45,835 bases of DNA from an uncultured Bacilli bacterium (GTDB lineage: Bacteria; Bacillota_I; Bacilli_A; RFN20; CAG-826): assembly GCA_944358865.1 (NCBI GenBank), contig CALVRV010000011.1, positions 1 through 45,835 on the forward strand, read 5' to 3'. Below the pieces are notes generated by a model that had not been told where the DNA came from, did no database searches, and saw nothing but the letters and a program-made list of their open reading frames with translations. Position 1 is the first letter of the stretch, and each line of letters begins with the position of its first letter. Made by a program: the position numbers and the translations under genes. Positions 24,479-32,146 of this stretch are shown here, piece after piece.

Positions 24479-24855
24479 TTAATTTAATTTTTCTTATTTC
24501 ACCACAAGCAGATCTAACAATTGGTGAAATCGCTATATATATTTGTGTTGGCATTGTTTTTTTAATATTAATTTGCATTGGTTTAATTTTTTTAATTTCT
24601 TATTTAAAAAAGAAAAATAAAAACATTAAAAAAATTGATAAAAACGAATTATTTTTATCTCTTGGTAGTAAAGAAAATATACTTAATTTTGAGCAAAAAG
24701 GCTCTAGATTAAGCATATTTTTTAAAAATAAAGATCTTATTGATGTTAATAAATTAAAAGATTTAGGATTTAATAATTACATTTTACTTTCAAATAAAAT
24801 CACTTTTACTTTAGATGAAAATCTTAAAAAATATATTAAAGATTTCTTAAATTAA
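24475..24855 (+). CDS. Membrane-anchored PTS EIIB-like protein lacking the phosphorylated cysteine
   Basis: The 126-residue protein has one TM segment at about residues 19-43, followed by a lysine-rich linker. Residues about 56-125 resemble the glucose-family EIIB domain: LFLSLGSKENILNFEQKGSRLSIFF aligns with the LGGxENIxxxxxCxTRLRxxx pattern, and LIDVNKLKDLGF with the following V(D/N)xxxLKxLG segment. The phosphorylated cysteine is replaced by K75. It therefore cannot carry phosphate like a PTS enzyme. It might be a structural or sensory relic. The gene follows NAD kinase with an ATGA overlap and runs convergently into maf. Confidence 0.65.
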   Translation: MINLIFLISPQADLTIGEIAIYICVGIVFLILICIGLIFLISYLKKKNKNIKKIDKNELFLSLGSKENILNFEQKGSRLSIFFKNKDLIDVNKLKDLGFNNYILLSNKITFTLDENLKKYIKDFLN

Positions 24856-25401
24856 ATGGTGTTTTATTAAATCTTTTTTTATTTCCTCTAAGGGAAAACC
24901 AATTACATTATTAATTGATCCTTCAACATTTTTAACAAAATGATATTTTTCATCTTGTATGGCATAAGCACCAGCCTTATCGTAGCAAGTGTTTTCTTTT
25001 ATATAAGAAAGAATATAATCATCACTCAAATCATTAAAATAGACAATAGATTTAATTGTTTTATTAATTTCAATATCTTTACTTAAAATAGTATATCCTG
25101 TTAAAACGATATGTTTATTATTTGATAACGCTTTAAGCATATTAAATGCATCGTGTTCATCTTTAGGTTTATTAAAGATTTTATTTTGAAAAATAACAAT
25201 TGTATCGCAAGCAATAATTATATCATTTGGATAGGACTTAAAAACATCGTAAGCTTTTCTTTTTGATAAATCTTGACATAATAAATCATTTGGTAAAGTA
25301 ATCTCGCGTTCATCAATATTTGAAGGTGCGATAATAAAGTCATTTGAAATTTGCTTTATAAGTTCTTGACGACGTTTAGATGAAGAAGCTAAAACTATCA
25401 T
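24847..25401 (-). CDS. maf: Maf-family nucleoside triphosphate pyrophosphatase
   Basis: The 184-residue protein has the Maf signature ASSSKRRQELI at residues 5-15, IDEREI at about 29-34, LSKRKAYDV at about 45-53, IIACDTIVIF with the acidic catalytic residue near D71, and AGAYAIQD around 143-150. Maf enzymes hydrolyse non-canonical nucleotides such as dTTP/UTP or m7GTP and can affect septation. The gene lies one base downstream of the RNase J stop, so it is co-transcribed with it. Its 3' end overlaps the convergent EIIB-like gene by nine bases. Confidence 0.93.
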   Translation of the reverse strand: MIVLASSSKRRQELIKQISNDFIIAPSNIDEREITLPNDLLCQDLSKRKAYDVFKSYPNDIIIACDTIVIFQNKIFNKPKDEHDAFNMLKALSNNKHIVLTGYTILSKDIEINKTIKSIVYFNDLSDDYILSYIKENTCYDKAGAYAIQDEKYHFVKNVEGSINNVIGFPLEEIKKDLIKHHLI

Positions 25402-25402
25402 A

Positions 25403-27067
25403 TTATGCAGTAATAATAAGTGGAATAATCATTGGCTGACGTTTTGTTTCTCTAATGATTCTTGATTGTGCGACACTTTTCATTGTCGCTTTTAATTCAG
25501 CATAACTAGTCCTACCACTTAATAAAATTAATACCGATTTTTCTATTTCTTTTTCTATTTCACTAATTAATTTAACGTGTTTATCAAAAACAAAGCCACG
25601 TGTTGCGATATGAGGTGGATTAATTAAAGTATTTGTTTTAGGATTAATTCCCATGACAATTGCAACCATGCCATCACTTCCTAATAATTTACGATCGTTA
25701 ATAACACCTTGTGGGAGGCCAGAGATATCACTTCCATCAATATATGTAACTCCCCATGGTACGTTATAACCTCTTTCACATTTGTGTTTTGCTAAAACAA
25801 CAGATTCGCCATTACCTAAAATAAAGATGTTTTCTTTTTTCATTCCAACTTGCATCGCTACTTCGCCATGAATTGTTAGCATACGATATTCACCATGGAC
25901 AGGCATAAAATATTTTGGCTTTAATAATTTTAACATTAATCGTAATTCTTCTTTAGCGGGGTGACCAGACGAATGGATATCACTTAATATAGAATTAGTT
26001 ATTACATCCGCGCCACATTTAGTTAATTGATTGACAACATTATCTATTGATATTCCATTTCCAGGAATCGCGCTGCTAGAAAAGACAACCGTGTCACCAG
26101 GAACAATTCTAACATCTTTATGATCCCCATTTGCGATACGAGATAATGCCGCCATTGGTTCGCCTTGGCTGCCAGTACAAAGGATAACTATTTCATCATT
26201 GTTATAAAATTTAATGTTGCTAACATCAATAATTGTTGAATCTGGTATTTTTATATATCCATAGTCGCGTGCAATTGCTACTGCATTTTCCATACTTCTT
26301 CCAACTATAGCAATTTTACGATTGTTATTTAATGCACATTCACATATTTGTTGAATACGGGAAATGTTGCTAGAGAATGTAGAAACAATTAATCTACCCT
26401 TTGATTTTAAAAATATATCATTAATAGAATTAAAAACATTTCTTTCACTTGGTGTATAGCCTTCGTTTTCACTATTAGTGGAATCGCTTAATAATAAGTC
26501 AACACCCTCTTGACCTAATTTAGCAATTTTATTTAATTGAATATCAGGACCAATAGGTGTTAAATCAACTTTAAAGTCACCAGTTGTTACAATTCTTCCT
26601 TCTGGAGTGTCAACAACTATGCCAAATGAATCAGGAATAGAGTGAGTTACTCTAAAAAATGAAACTTTAAAATCATCAATTAAGACAGTGGTAGTCTCAT
26701 CATATTCAACGATTTTAACTCGATCAGTCAAACGATTATCTTCTAATCGATGCTTGATTAAAGCGGCGGCAAGTTTTGGTGCATATATAACAGGGATATG
26801 GACGTTTTGAATTAAATATGGTATGCCTCCAATATGGTCTTCGTGTCCATGAGTAATAAATAAAGCTTTAATTTTATTACGATTATTTTTTAAATGCGTA
26901 TAATCAGGAACTAAATAATCAATTCCAGGGAATTCATTTCCAGGGAATAAAACCCCAGCATCAATCAAAATTAAAGTATTTTGATTTTCTACACAGTATG
27001 TATTTTTTCCAACTTCACAAAGGCCACCTAAGGCGTAAATTGAAATAGGCATAGTTAATTTTGTCAT
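25403..27067 (-). CDS. rnj: Ribonuclease J
   Basis: The 554-residue protein has the metallo-beta-lactamase motif THGHEDHIGG with H73, H75, D77 and H78. It also has the beta-CASP segments STFSSNISRIQQ and GRSMENAVAIA, and SDIHSSGHPAKEEL and PVHGEYRML for the later metal and RNA-binding residues, then a C-terminal domain with RETKRQPMIIP. RNase J is the 5'-exo/endoribonuclease of Bacillota, central to rRNA maturation and mRNA decay. AAAGGAGGA just before the ATG fixes the start. Only one copy is present in this window, so J1 versus J2 is left open. Confidence 0.95.
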   Translation of the reverse strand: MTKLTMPISIYALGGLCEVGKNTYCVENQNTLILIDAGVLFPGNEFPGIDYLVPDYTHLKNNRNKIKALFITHGHEDHIGGIPYLIQNVHIPVIYAPKLAAALIKHRLEDNRLTDRVKIVEYDETTTVLIDDFKVSFFRVTHSIPDSFGIVVDTPEGRIVTTGDFKVDLTPIGPDIQLNKIAKLGQEGVDLLLSDSTNSENEGYTPSERNVFNSINDIFLKSKGRLIVSTFSSNISRIQQICECALNNNRKIAIVGRSMENAVAIARDYGYIKIPDSTIIDVSNIKFYNNDEIVILCTGSQGEPMAALSRIANGDHKDVRIVPGDTVVFSSSAIPGNGISIDNVVNQLTKCGADVITNSILSDIHSSGHPAKEELRLMLKLLKPKYFMPVHGEYRMLTIHGEVAMQVGMKKENIFILGNGESVVLAKHKCERGYNVPWGVTYIDGSDISGLPQGVINDRKLLGSDGMVAIVMGINPKTNTLINPPHIATRGFVFDKHVKLISEIEKEIEKSVLILLSGRTSYAELKATMKSVAQSRIIRETKRQPMIIPLIITA

Positions 27068-27163
27068 ATCTCCTCCTTTGTATACATTATTTATATGGAA
27101 CTAAAATGTACAATCAAATTATAAGAAATTTTTATATAAAATTTCAATCTATTTCGTTTAAAG

Positions 27164-27706
27164 TTAAATTATTACTTCGTTATTTTTTTCTTTAAACGGG
27201 GCAAATTTGTCAATACGATCATAGAATAATATTCCATCAAGATGATCGTATTCGTGTTGCAAAACGATACTTAAATATCCTGTTGCAGTAATAGTTTCTT
27301 CTTTGTTTGTTAATAAATTAAAAGCTTGTATTTTAATTTTGTAGTGTCGATGAACAAGACCTTGATAATCTTTTTCTACGCTTAAGCAGCCTTCGCCGTT
27401 TCTAAGTGCCGCTAATTTTGCGCTTGTTTCGATAATTTTTGGATTCACTAGAATGTAATTATAGATTTTGTCTTCATCTTGAACATAAACAACAAACATT
27501 CTTTTGTTAACACCAACTTGTGGGGCAGCTAAACCAACACCAGAGCGAATGTTATGTTTTAAAGCATATTCTTCATCTTGAGACAATTTTAAGTATTCAT
27601 TCATCGCATATAGCAATTCTATATCTTGACTAGACAAAGGCAATTCAACTTCTTTTGATTTTTGTCTTAATGAAGGTTTGTTATCTTTTACAATTCTTAG
27701 TTTCAT
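27164..27706 (-). CDS. def: Peptide deformylase
   Basis: From ATG at 27706 the protein has 180 residues. The three deformylase motifs are GVGLAAPQVG (56-65), EGCLS (105-109, metal ligand C107) and QHEYDHLDG (150-158, H151 and H155 as ligands with the catalytic glutamate between). It removes the formyl group from nascent proteins. An in-frame ATG at 27724 would add MCYINR, but a TATATT box lies between the two starts, so the shorter, possibly leaderless form is preferred. Confidence 0.94.
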   Translation of the reverse strand: MKLRIVKDNKPSLRQKSKEVELPLSSQDIELLYAMNEYLKLSQDEEYALKHNIRSGVGLAAPQVGVNKRMFVVYVQDEDKIYNYILVNPKIIETSAKLAALRNGEGCLSVEKDYQGLVHRHYKIKIQAFNLLTNKEETITATGYLSIVLQHEYDHLDGILFYDRIDKFAPFKEKNNEVII

Positions 27707-27796
27707 GCGATTAATATAACACAATTTTATAAAAATTGTAATCAGTTATAAGTAAATAACTTGCTTTTTTATTTTTACTTGTTAGATTATTTTTAT

Positions 27797-28123
27797 ATGG
27801 ATGACAAACTTTATCTTGATGTTATAAATTTAAAAAAAGCTTTAATAGAAAATAAAGATGTTAAACTTCTTAACAAATTTGAAAATGAAATGGAAAATAA
27901 TGATCAAGTTAAAGTATTAGCTTATCAATTTGATATTGCACAGGTAAATTATAATGATGCTTTAAAACATAATGATCCATTATTAAAAACTTATTATAAA
28001 AAAATGATTGATTGTTATTATAATTTAAATCAAAACGATGTAGTCAAGCAATATAATAAGCAATATGAAAAAGTTAAAATTTTATATGATAAAATAAACG
28101 ACTTATTAAATATAAAGGTATAA
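27797..28123 (+). CDS. ylbF: YlbF/YmcA-family protein
   Basis: The start at 27797 (MDDKLYLDVINLKKALIENKDVK) gives 108 residues; the longer frame has a hydrophobic, unlikely N-terminus. The protein is an all-helical Com_YlbF-type protein with alternating charged and hydrophobic positions and no membrane segment. In Bacillus, YlbF, YmcA and YaaT form a complex that controls RNase Y-dependent mRNA processing, competence and sporulation. It is the first gene of a three-gene run with RsmD and CoaD, spaced two bases from rsmD. The family call rests on size, composition and its place before rsmD-coaD, as in many Bacilli. Confidence 0.72.
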   Translation: MDDKLYLDVINLKKALIENKDVKLLNKFENEMENNDQVKVLAYQFDIAQVNYNDALKHNDPLLKTYYKKMIDCYYNLNQNDVVKQYNKQYEKVKILYDKINDLLNIKV

Positions 28124-28125
28124 TT

Positions 28126-28683
28126 ATGCGAATTATTTCAGGTACATATCGTTCAAGATTAATTGATTATCCAAAATCAAATAATGTTCGTCCTAGCAAA
28201 GATCGAGTTAGGGAAGCAATATTTTCTATTCTTCGTTATAAAATAGTTAATAGTGTCGTATTAGATCTTTTTGCTGGTTCTGGCGCTTATGGATTAGAAA
28301 GTTTATCAAATGGCGCAAAATATGTCTATTTTAACGATAATTTTAAATTATCATATGAGTGCATTATTCATAACATAAATTTATTAAAGCCTTCAAATCT
28401 TGGCTATTTTTTATTAAATTTAGATTATAAAGATGCATTAAATTATTTTTATAAAAACAATATTAAATTTGATGTTGTCTTTTTAGATCCACCTTATAAG
28501 TTAGATGCTTATCAATATTGTTTGGATTTTTTATTTGATAATGATTTATTAAATGAGGGTGCTTTTATTATTATTGAATGTGATTCAAGTTTAAAATTTA
28601 GCATTAAAAACGAAAAATTTTTAATGAAACAATATAAATATAAAGATACAATAGTGTATGTAGTAAAGGAAAAACAATTATGA
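28126..28683 (+). CDS. rsmD: 16S rRNA (guanine966-N2)-methyltransferase RsmD
   Basis: The 185-residue protein begins MRIISGTYRSR, typical of RsmD, followed by RPSKDRVREAIFSIL. The SAM-binding motif is VLDLFAGSGAYGLESLSNGA (about 45-64) and the catalytic motif is FLDPPYK (about 119-125). It methylates 16S rRNA during 30S assembly. Its TGA stop overlaps the ATG of coaD, a frequent pairing in bacteria. The use of TGA as a stop here is good evidence against the Mycoplasma code. Confidence 0.95.
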   Translation: MRIISGTYRSRLIDYPKSNNVRPSKDRVREAIFSILRYKIVNSVVLDLFAGSGAYGLESLSNGAKYVYFNDNFKLSYECIIHNINLLKPSNLGYFLLNLDYKDALNYFYKNNIKFDVVFLDPPYKLDAYQYCLDFLFDNDLLNEGAFIIIECDSSLKFSIKNEKFLMKQYKYKDTIVYVVKEKQL

Positions 28684-29156
28684 AAAAAATTGCAATCTAT
28701 CCTGGTAGTTTTGATCCAATGACTATTGGACATCTTGATATATTAAAAAGAAGTTTATCTTTATTTGATGAAGTTATTGTTTTAATCGCTGTTAATAATA
28801 GGAAAAAAAGTCGTTTCTCGGTAGAAAAACGTTTAGAAATGATTAAAGAAATTACAAAAAATATGCCTAATGTTAAAGTTGATTTTACTGATGGCTTGAC
28901 TATTGATTATGCAAGAAAAGTTAACGCAAAACATTTAATTAGAGGCTTACGCGCTGTGACAGATTTTGAATACGAATTTCAATTAGCGGCCGCGAATGAA
29001 TTTTGTGATTCTAATATTGATATGATATTTTTTATGGGTCATAACGATACTTCGTTTATTAATTCTTCTACAGTGATGGAATTATTTGAAAATGGTGTTG
29101 ATGTATCAAAATTAGTGCCCGCTCCTGTTTTAAAATATCTTAAAGAATTAAAATAA
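28680..29156 (+). CDS. coaD: Phosphopantetheine adenylyltransferase
   Basis: The 158-residue protein has YPGSFDPMTIGHLDIL (7-22) with the GH of the nucleotidyltransferase T/HxGH motif, KHLIRGLRAVTDFEYE around 85-100, and FINSSTVMEL near 125-134. It makes dephospho-CoA from phosphopantetheine and ATP, the fourth step of CoA synthesis. It is coupled to rsmD by an ATGA overlap and ends two bases before the convergent pgeF gene. Confidence 0.96.
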   Translation: MKKIAIYPGSFDPMTIGHLDILKRSLSLFDEVIVLIAVNNRKKSRFSVEKRLEMIKEITKNMPNVKVDFTDGLTIDYARKVNAKHLIRGLRAVTDFEYEFQLAAANEFCDSNIDMIFFMGHNDTSFINSSTVMELFENGVDVSKLVPAPVLKYLKELK

Positions 29157-29157
29157 A

Positions 29158-29886
29158 TTATTGTTTTAACATTATTAAAGATATCATTCGATTTTGAATT
29201 TTATCTTTTGATGCACTAAAAGTAAAATCACTTTTTAATGTGTCAAGCATATTTGTAAAATCAATCTGTTCTTTTTTAATATTATTTGTTAATAATTGAG
29301 ATAAATTAGCTTTTCTTATATCTATATAGATACCATTATCATTTTCAATAACGGAGTCTTTTTCATATTCTTCTAATCGATTTATATCTTCATTTTTTAA
29401 AGGAAAATAAGAAGCACTTGGCCCAAATGATATTTTTAAATTTTTAATATCAATTAATGATGATATTTGTTTGATGGCCTTACTAGTTATATGTTTTAAT
29501 GTACCTTCATATCCAGCATGAATAATAGCAATAAAATGATCTTGCTTTGAATATAATAAAATAGGTTGGCAATCAGCGTGAAAAATAACTAAAGGAATAT
29601 TATTTTCAAAAGTATATAAGGCATCACATCTTAAACCACTTTCAAAACTATCTTTTCCTTTACCTATGTCATCTTGATTAACTTTTAATAAAATGTCGCT
29701 ATGAAATTGATAAACATAGCAACAATTATTATAATTTATACCTATTTCTTTAAATAATGATATACGATTTTGATAAACTTCTTTTTTGTTATTTGTGACT
29801 TGATAAGCCATGTTTTTAGCATCTTTTAAAGATGTTATAGCAATAACATTATTATCAAAGTTATATTTTAAATATTTATTTTCCAT
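29158..29886 (-). CDS. pgeF: PgeF/YfiH-family (laccase-domain) protein
   Basis: The 242-residue protein has QFHSD with H62, FHADCQPIL with H103 and C106, and IIHAGYEGTL with H123. These are the three zinc-site positions of the YfiH family, except that the usual HAGWRG is HAGYEG. Members act as purine nucleoside phosphorylase/adenosine deaminase or edit misincorporated L-Ser in peptidoglycan precursors. A strong terminator separates it from the thioredoxin-like gene upstream. The family is clear; which activity applies is not. Confidence 0.88.
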   Translation of the reverse strand: MENKYLKYNFDNNVIAITSLKDAKNMAYQVTNNKKEVYQNRISLFKEIGINYNNCCYVYQFHSDILLKVNQDDIGKGKDSFESGLRCDALYTFENNIPLVIFHADCQPILLYSKQDHFIAIIHAGYEGTLKHITSKAIKQISSLIDIKNLKISFGPSASYFPLKNEDINRLEEYEKDSVIENDNGIYIDIRKANLSQLLTNNIKKEQIDFTNMLDTLKSDFTFSASKDKIQNRMISLIMLKQ

Positions 29887-29896
29887 ACGCTAATAA

Positions 29897-29918
29897 AAAA
29901 AGGCATCGCTGCCTTTTT
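29897..29918 (-). terminator. Rho-independent terminator after the thioredoxin-like gene
   Basis: AAAAAGGCA, loop TCGC, TGCCTTTTT: a nine-base perfect stem with A/T tracts on both sides. Read on the minus strand it follows the stop at 29930 and ends in a T-run, just upstream of pgeF. Confidence 0.85.
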
Positions 29919-29929
29919 GATTTTTTGTT

Positions 29930-30748
29930 TTATTCTCCTGCAAATATTCCTTTATGATTCCAACAATCAATTAAGGTTCTAGCAAGAGCATAACTTGTTG
30001 TTCCGCCATCACGGCCTTCAAAATTAAACAAGATATCGCTAATACCATAAGTCCATGTATCAGATTCTGGATCATCAAAATCAATCATAAATATGGTTGG
30101 AGTTTGGAAGTTTTCTGGATCAGAAATATCTTCTAATAAACCATTGTAATCGCTTTGTTCGCCACCCATATAAGTATAATAAGGACGATCGCTAACACTT
30201 GTAGCGGCTTGTTCGAAAATACCAGCATGATTTTCCCATAAATATTTAGTGAATGTATTTTCGTCACCGCTTAATTCAGCGTCAGTTTCTTCATCAACAA
30301 AAATTGTATAAAGTCTGAAATCATTTCCATCTTCAGGAACAAATTCAGTTGAGTTCCAATTGTTTTGTAAAGTTTCAAAACCAGGTTGAACAGTTTCGCA
30401 ACCAGAACATGATTTTTGAACGAATGCTAAAAAGAATTTTTTACCAAATTCGTTTTCTTGTTGGGTAGTTGCAGTTCCACTTTCTTGATTTTCAATATAA
30501 TCTAATAATCTGTCGGCTTGAGATTCTTTTTCATCCGCACCATCAATTGATTGTTTAAAATTATTATAATAACTTTCAGAAGCGTTACCAGATTCAAACC
30601 AACCTTGAACACCATCGACAATATATGGAATAGAGAAGATAATTGCAAAGATACCGCCAACAATTAATAATGGTTGAACCCAAGCAGTGTCTCTAATCCA
30701 TCTGCCTATCTTTGCGAAGAACCCTCCGATTGCTCTTAATATGCTCAT
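29930..30748 (-). CDS. Membrane-anchored thioredoxin-like protein
   Basis: The 272-residue protein has an N-terminal amphipathic segment, one TM helix at about 25-45, and an acidic extracytoplasmic part. FLAFVQKSCSGCETVQPGF holds the redox motif C114-S-G-C117, and QTPTIFMID near residue 214 supplies the cis-proline typical of thioredoxin folds. It probably acts as a thiol oxidoreductase or disulfide isomerase outside the membrane. GGAGGTC precedes the ATG. It is transcribed alone, ending at the terminator at 29897-29918. The sequence between the CxxC and the cis-Pro is longer and more acidic than in plain thioredoxins. Confidence 0.78.
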   Translation of the reverse strand: MSILRAIGGFFAKIGRWIRDTAWVQPLLIVGGIFAIIFSIPYIVDGVQGWFESGNASESYYNNFKQSIDGADEKESQADRLLDYIENQESGTATTQQENEFGKKFFLAFVQKSCSGCETVQPGFETLQNNWNSTEFVPEDGNDFRLYTIFVDEETDAELSGDENTFTKYLWENHAGIFEQAATSVSDRPYYTYMGGEQSDYNGLLEDISDPENFQTPTIFMIDFDDPESDTWTYGISDILFNFEGRDGGTTSYALARTLIDCWNHKGIFAGE

Positions 30749-30871
30749 TTAAAAGACCTCCTATATAAATATAGCGTTTAGATTTTAGCATTAGAAAAAT
30801 TGCTTTTCAACAAAAAATAATATAAACAATTGTTTTTTATTCAAGTATAGATAAAATATATATCGTAGAGT

Positions 30872-31891
30872 ATGAGAAATTCAACTTTAAAACGTTTTAA
30901 AAGAAAGACACATAATTTCTTCTTTGATCACATAAAATTAGGTGTTGCCCTTGATTATATTTATTCATTAATTGTCAGCGCCATATCAGCGTTTATTTTT
31001 GGTTTTGGCTTTTGCTGTTTTGCCACTGCCGCTAGTGATAACAGCATAACTATTATTACTGGTGGTGCTTCTGGTGTTAGCCAAGTTGTCTATATGATAT
31101 TTTTAATATTTGGTGTCAATGTACCAGGTAATATTATTCAATCTGTTTTCTTTTTTGCTGTTAATGTGCCATTAATTATTTTTGCTTTTAAATGTATTGG
31201 TAAACGTTTTGCTATTTTAACTCTTGTTAATGTTGCTTTAACTTCTGTATTTATGTCTTTATTAGAAGCTACGCCATTTATTCAAGATATTGCGAAAAGT
31301 GATTTAATTAGTAATTCAATTTTATCAAGAGCTTTATTTGCGGGTGTATGTACTGGTTTAAGCAGCGCTATTGCTTTTAAAGGCTATTTCTCTTGTGGTG
31401 GAATCGATATATTAACATATTATATTTCACTTAAAAAAAGCGCTAATACTGGGAAATATACAGGTATTACAAATGTTACCATCATTATTTCTTATACCAT
31501 CATGCATTTAATAAACAATGCAATTCATCCTGAATATGGTGATTTAATTCAACCAATAATTGGTATTTTATATGCTGCTGTTTATCTTGTTGTTGTTGTT
31601 TTAGTTATTGACTTAATTAATGTTAGAAACAAAAAAGTTCAAGTCCAAATTATTACAACTCAACAACACATGCGAGATATCTTAATTGCTAATTTCCCTC
31701 ACTCAGTAACAATTATTAACGCTAAAGGTGGATATTCTGGTAAGGATAGATATGTTATGCAAATGGTTGTGTCTTCTAGTGAAGTTAAAAAAGTTGTTCG
31801 CGTTGTTAAAGCTAGTGATAAAAATGTCTTTATTCAAATTAGCAATTTGCAACAAGTATATGGAAATTTCTTTATCAATCCTATAAAATAG
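30872..31891 (+). CDS. YitT-family membrane protein (DUF161/DUF2179)
   Basis: The 339-residue protein has about five to six hydrophobic segments between residues 30 and 255, including the YitT-type TGGASGVSQVV and FSCGGIDILTYYIS. A cytoplasmic DUF2179 domain follows at about 255-335 (VQIITTQQHMRDILI, then GKDRYVMQMVV and SSSEVKKVVRVV). Function is not established; such proteins are often treated as transporters or signalling membrane proteins. It ends seven bases before tRNA-Ser(CGA). Confidence 0.88.
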   Translation: MRNSTLKRFKRKTHNFFFDHIKLGVALDYIYSLIVSAISAFIFGFGFCCFATAASDNSITIITGGASGVSQVVYMIFLIFGVNVPGNIIQSVFFFAVNVPLIIFAFKCIGKRFAILTLVNVALTSVFMSLLEATPFIQDIAKSDLISNSILSRALFAGVCTGLSSAIAFKGYFSCGGIDILTYYISLKKSANTGKYTGITNVTIIISYTIMHLINNAIHPEYGDLIQPIIGILYAAVYLVVVVLVIDLINVRNKKVQVQIITTQQHMRDILIANFPHSVTIINAKGGYSGKDRYVMQMVVSSSEVKKVVRVVKASDKNVFIQISNLQQVYGNFFINPIK

Positions 31892-31898
31892 ATGGGCT

Positions 31899-31988
31899 GG
31901 AGGAATACCCAAGCGGTTGAAGGGATCAGTTTCGAAAACTGACAGAAGGTCATGCCTTGCAAGGGTTCGAATCCCTTTTCCTCCGCCA
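31899..31988 (+). tRNA. tRNA-Ser(CGA)
   Basis: The 90-base class II tRNA has acceptor GGAGGAA/TTCCTCC and encoded GCCA. The anticodon loop TTCGAAA between TCAGT and ACTGA gives CGA. Its last 31 bases are identical to those of tRNA-Ser(GGA) at 18491-18581 but in opposite orientation. Confidence 0.95.
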
Positions 31989-32046
31989 AATATTTAAAAT
32001 AGCGCCGTTTTGAAGCGTTTTTTGTTTAATTTGCACGATTTTTGAA

Positions 32047-32081
32047 TAAAAATTACAATAAAATAAGGTAAAAATTACAAT
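32047..32081 (+). promoter_or_regulatory. Tandem TAAAAATTACAAT repeats upstream of the GGDEF-EAL-like gene
   Basis: The 13-base word occurs at 32047-32059 and 32069-32081, 22 bases apart (about two helical turns), some 66 bases before the ATG. This could be a paired binding site on one DNA face. Confidence 0.35.
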
Positions 32082-32146
32082 TCAAAATATGTGCAAATAT
32101 TATATTGATTGAAATAATTTATTTCAAAATTTAAAATATTAGTGTT

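Noticed and set aside
18491-31988. 31-base identical inverted segments at the 3' ends of tRNA-Ser(GGA) and tRNA-Ser(CGA), considered as attachment sites
   Set aside because: They are conserved T-arm and acceptor parts of paralogous tRNAs in opposite orientation, and the DNA between them is housekeeping. Recombination there would invert, not excise.
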